From Artocarpus heterophyllus (Eukaryota > Streptophyta > Magnoliopsida > Rosales > Moraceae), in contig CM046351.1 in NCBI GenBank assembly GCA_025403435.1, positions 3,368,801 to 3,432,800 on the forward strand: a stretch of DNA of 64,000 bases, written 5' to 3'. Below the pieces are notes generated by a model. It saw only the letters and a list, made by a program, of their open reading frames with translations, was not told where the DNA came from and did not search any database. Below are positions 60,115 to 64,000 of this stretch, piece by piece. Within the stretch, counting starts at the first letter, position 1; each line of letters starts with the position of its first letter. Position numbers and translations under genes: made by a program.

Positions 60115-62932
60115 TGTTATGGTTTATGCTTTGTGTTGGCATATTTGGCAACGTAATTCAAGAAATTCAAAAATCAAATTCAAGATGATCAACATGTTAT
60201 TTTGTAAAATCTAGTTCAAGGAGAATCTATATTGGAGATGAGGATAGAGTTGAAAAGAAAAAAAATCCTAGTTCAAATTGGATTTAATCTTAAAGTTTGA
60301 AGAAGATTTGTTTTTTGGTTCTTTTAAAGGAGGAGTTGCAATTTACTTTTAGGATGATTTATCGAGATTTTCTAGAAGATTGAAATCAAGAATCGCAGTA
60401 AAAATCGTCTAGATATACTTGAGAAAATCATATCAAGATTTTATCAGAGGGGGTTATTTCGAAGTCACAACTTCAGATAATGACTTCGAATTTCAAATGA
60501 TCAATACAAGATCATATTGAGATTCTAGAAGGAGCTCTATATAAACCTTACTTTTGAAAGTGTATAGCACGTCCAAAGAGCTTCGTTTATATGAAATTTT
60601 TCAGAGCAAAGTCTTAGCATGTTTTAGGAGAAAAAGTTGAAGTTTTCAAAAGAAAACACTCTGCACACCAAAAGGATTCTACATGTGCAGAATTAGAAAA
60701 TAAACAGTGCTCATTGGATTGATCTATCTAATAGTTACATCTCAGAGGCAACAATCAAAAAAAAGAGTCTTGAAGTTGTATAAGTTCAATTGATGATTGT
60801 AACATTTTTTTATCTTAGTGAATTATTCAATAGCTGGGTGTGACCCCAAAGACATAGGTTTAACAACCGAACCTCGATAACAATTGTTTGTGTTCTTTAT
60901 ATACTTTCCGTCTTTGGTAAATTTAGTTAACCTGAATTTGCTACAATTGTTTTCCTGGATTCTTTTATGCAAATATAATATAATATTATAAATTAAAAAG
61001 AGAGAAAAAGAAAAAGGAGAAAAGTTATCCATGAGTAATCTAGGCCTATATATCACGAATATGTATAGGACGATCTACCATAAGATGAAAGCCCCTTAGT
61101 GTAATAAAGTTAAATTCAATAATGATATAATAAATGAAAAATATATTTGCATAGTGTGTGTTTCAGATGATTAGGATAGTTGGAACATGTTCTTCAAAAA
61201 ATTTTGAGACAACAGGTTGCAGAATTCAAGAAGCTCTTTTTAGGTATGGTATGTTTTCTCATATACACACTTAATCTATATTGATATGCTCTTGATAGTT
61301 TTAGATATAATTTATGTTCAAACTGTGATGATTGAAAATAATCCATGTTCAAGAGACGAAAAATAAGTGCTAAATTCTCACCATAAAGATTGCTCATTTG
61401 TGTATAGACGCGTCATGTTTAGTTTATGTATTTTACATTTTTTTTTTAATTTGCATGCACATATTCACACTACACACACACATGCACAAAATCACAAAAA
61501 TATTGTCAAGAAACTTGGGTATTAAGTGACTTTTAGAAATTTATTTGTCAATATCTAGCTCTTATCTCTGTCATGAAAAATGAGTTTTAAATGGATGGTT
61601 AAACTCAGGGGGAGGAACAACATGCATAACATATCATTTTATTTTATCATGCTTTCTTTGATATTCGTATAGACTAATGCTACTTAGATCTTGTGTCAAA
61701 AAGGAAGAGAAAGGGAACTTTCTTTCAGTATGTGGTGTTTACAGGTATAAGACATGAGAATATTGTACCTTGTTCAGGGGGAGCAACAAGGTTTAAATGA
61801 AGAAACTGCTACTGAAGTTGCAACATCGTCTGCAACCTACTATTGAAGTTGCACCTTAAGTTGCAAGACCATCTACAACCTCAGTTTTTGAAGCTGCCAA
61901 GTCTCAGCTAGTTCAGTATATTCAGGCAGTGTTGAATAAAGTGCAATAAAGATAGAAGCATTTTGCATAGAAAGATATGACAATTTCACTTTGGCTATTG
62001 TTTTGTCAAAAAGGGGGAGTACTAAGAGTTTGGTGCATATATTTCTTGACTATGTTTTTCGTGCTCGTACTGCATATATAGTATTTTGCTAAAAAAATAC
62101 CAAAGGGGATGATTGTTAGAGTTTATATTTTGCATTGGCATATTTGGCAACGTTATTTACGAAATTCAAAAATCAAATTCAAGGTGATCTACATGTTATC
62201 CTATAACATCTAGTTCAAGGAGAATTCAAATTAGAGATAAGAAGAAGTTTTAAAGAGAAAAATCCTAGTTCAAATTGGATTCAATCTTCAAGTTTGAAGA
62301 ATTTTTTTTTTTATTATTTTAAAAGGAGGAGATTGTGATTTACTTTGAGGATGATTAATGGAGATTTACTAAAAGATTTAAATCAAGAATCACAGCCGAA
62401 ATCGTCTGGATACACTCAAGAAAATCGGATCAAGGTTTCATCCGATGAGATTGTTATGAAGTCGCGACTTCAGATTACGACTTCGATTTTTTAAATGACC
62501 AATACGAGATCATGTTGACATTATAGAAGGCGCTCTATATAAATCTCACTTTCCAAAGTATTTAGCACGTCCAAAGAGCTTGGTTTTTATAGAGGTTTTC
62601 AGAGCAAGGTCTTAGCATTCTTAAGGAGAAGAAGTTGAAGTTTTTAGGAGAAAACACTCTACACATAGAAGGGATTCTACATGTGCAGAATTCGGAGATG
62701 AGTGATGCTTACTGGATATATCCATTTAAGAGTTGCATCTTAGAGGCGGCAATCGAAAGAAGGAGTCTTAACGTTGTTTAAGTCTAATTGGTGATTGTGA
62801 CATTTTTTGTCTTAGCAGATTATTCAATAGTTGGGCATGGCCCCTGGGACATATGTTTAACGACCGAACCTCGATAACAATTACATGTGTTCATTGTATA
62901 CTTTTTGTCTTTGGTAAATTTTTTTAACCTGA
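60115..62932 (+). mobile_element. Decayed non-autonomous LTR retroelement, unit C
   Basis: LTR-like repeats 60115-60936 and 62114-62932. Closer to unit A in length than the unit B copy, which has private losses. No open frame. Confidence 0.6.
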
Positions 62933-63688
62933 AATTAATTAAATTTAGTAAGTATTAAAAACTGGATCTTACATCTATGATATTAATATTGACAAAAACT
63001 TCTGAAATATCTCAAGGATAATCATGCCACAATCGAATAGTAATTGAAAATTTTAAAAAATATTTATCTTAACAGTAATTGCAAAATATTATTTCCACTG
63101 CTGTTAAAAATAATAACCCTTCAACATTAGAACATTTCAATTGTGTTTAATTAAATGAATAGTGCCATGAGATAACAAGACATCTATCTAACCTTAATAT
63201 ATTGAGAGATCTTATTTAATCTCATGGAACTACAACACCGTTACTAATAAAACAATGGTTCGGTCTAAAAAATACACTATATATTAGACGAAGACCCACT
63301 ATTTTGTTAGTAACGAGGTTATAAGCCTATAGGGATGAAAGCAGTTTTTAATATTTATATATGTGTGTGTGTGTGACTATTTCATGCTTAGCTTTCTTTT
63401 GGAAGCATGGATGCTCAGCTATTTTGGCTGTTCTTAAAAAAAAAAAAAAGTTATTTTGTGCAGAGATTAGGTTGAAATAAATATAAAATTTTAGAAATTA
63501 TTAATTCATCTTTGCAATACAAAATTCGAATGCAGTATATAATCAAAAGACCGTCATTTCTAGGCACACGTGAAACATGAAATGCCAGTATTCAACACTT
63601 GAGATAAAGCTGAACCAAACAAGTGACCAAATTAATTCATTCTCAAAAAAAAAAAAAAAGGGTGACCAAATTAAACTTCTGTACACAA
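62933..63688. other. Intergenic spacer with imperfect hairpins, unit C
   Basis: Counterpart of 7951-8706, including the TTTTGTTAGTAA hairpin arm near 63301-63312. No gene. Confidence 0.4.
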
Positions 63689-63857
63689 ATACTGCCGGAT
63701 TTTTTTAACTAATTACTGCCCGATTCTTTTCGATTCACTACAGGATTTATTTTACTGCCGGATGTTTTTAGATTCATTGCAGGATTTATTTTACTGCCGG
63801 ATTTTATTAATTTATTACTGCCAGATGTCCTTAGAGTCACTGCTGGATTTATTTTAC
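63689..63857. repeat. ACTGCCGGA minisatellite, unit C
   Basis: Same repeats of about 39 bp as in units A and B. The window ends about 140 bp later, inside the spacer before the expected thylakoid gene. Confidence 0.7.
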
Positions 63858-64000
63858 TATATTTGTTTTCTTTTTGGCCTTGGATTCTTAACTAGTGAAC
63901 AATATGAGATGTATCAATTACTATTGATAGATATTTTCCTAGATCCTCATTTGACTACCAGGTTTGAAATTTTTTTTGTTATATTTTTTGTGAATTTAAA

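Larger units (their letters stand above)
45129..64000. repeat. Tandem segmental duplication, unit C (cut by window end)
   Basis: Third unit. It matches unit B nearly base for base through the upstream region, chromovirus and UGT. The window ends just after the minisatellite, before the expected thylakoid-protein gene. Confidence 0.9.

Noticed and set aside
1..64000. Search for CRISPR arrays, rRNA, tRNA and prokaryotic operons
   Set aside because: None found. The repeats present are transposon ends, microsatellites and large duplicated blocks of a plant genome.

Overview
The window is nuclear DNA of a flowering plant, probably a eudicot: it is AT-rich, its genes have short exons and GT-AG (once GC-AG) introns, two neighbouring genes encode organelle proteins, and it carries a chromovirus with plant-type LTRs. 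I see no bacterial, viral, CRISPR, rRNA or tRNA content. The species cannot be named from the sequence.

The layout is one block repeated head to tail three times. Unit A is 1330-17704, unit B is 17705-45128, and unit C starts at 45129 and runs off the end. Positions 1-1329 are flank with no counterpart elsewhere in the window. Each unit holds, in order: a UGT86A-type glycosyltransferase gene (+ strand, two exons); a decayed, apparently non-coding LTR element of about 2.8 kb; a small ACTGCCGGA minisatellite; a six-exon gene for a thylakoid lumen TPM-domain protein (- strand) with a hAT-like element in its second intron; about 1 kb full of GTCGTTT motifs; a three-exon gene for a small mitochondrial complex I subunit (- strand); and a degenerate LTR remnant with a (TA)n tract, whose end coincides with the unit junction. 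Unit C is cut by the window before the thylakoid gene.

Units B and C differ from A in three ways. Both carry a 9.06-kb Tekay/Del-like Ty3/Gypsy chromovirus at the same site, with the same ATACC target duplication, about 1.9 kb upstream of the UGT; unit A has the empty site. Both have a second, partial copy of the UGT upstream region with a 300-bp hairpin MITE in it. Both have a longer UGT intron. The simplest history is: ancestral A-like block, block duplication, chromovirus and MITE insertion plus upstream duplication in one copy, then a recent 27-kb tandem duplication giving B and C.

Coding status: in unit A all three host genes splice into intact frames (486, 226 and 99 aa). In unit C the UGT is intact (486 aa). 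In unit B all three host genes carry single-base indels and the UGT also has a nonsense codon, so unit B is either decaying or poorly polished sequence. Chromovirus copy 2 has one in-frame TAG in pol; copy 1 shares this TAG and has about four extra frameshifts. The three host genes have no evident pathway in common: a cytosolic small-molecule glycosyltransferase, a chloroplast lumen protein and a mitochondrial subunit are together because they were duplicated together.
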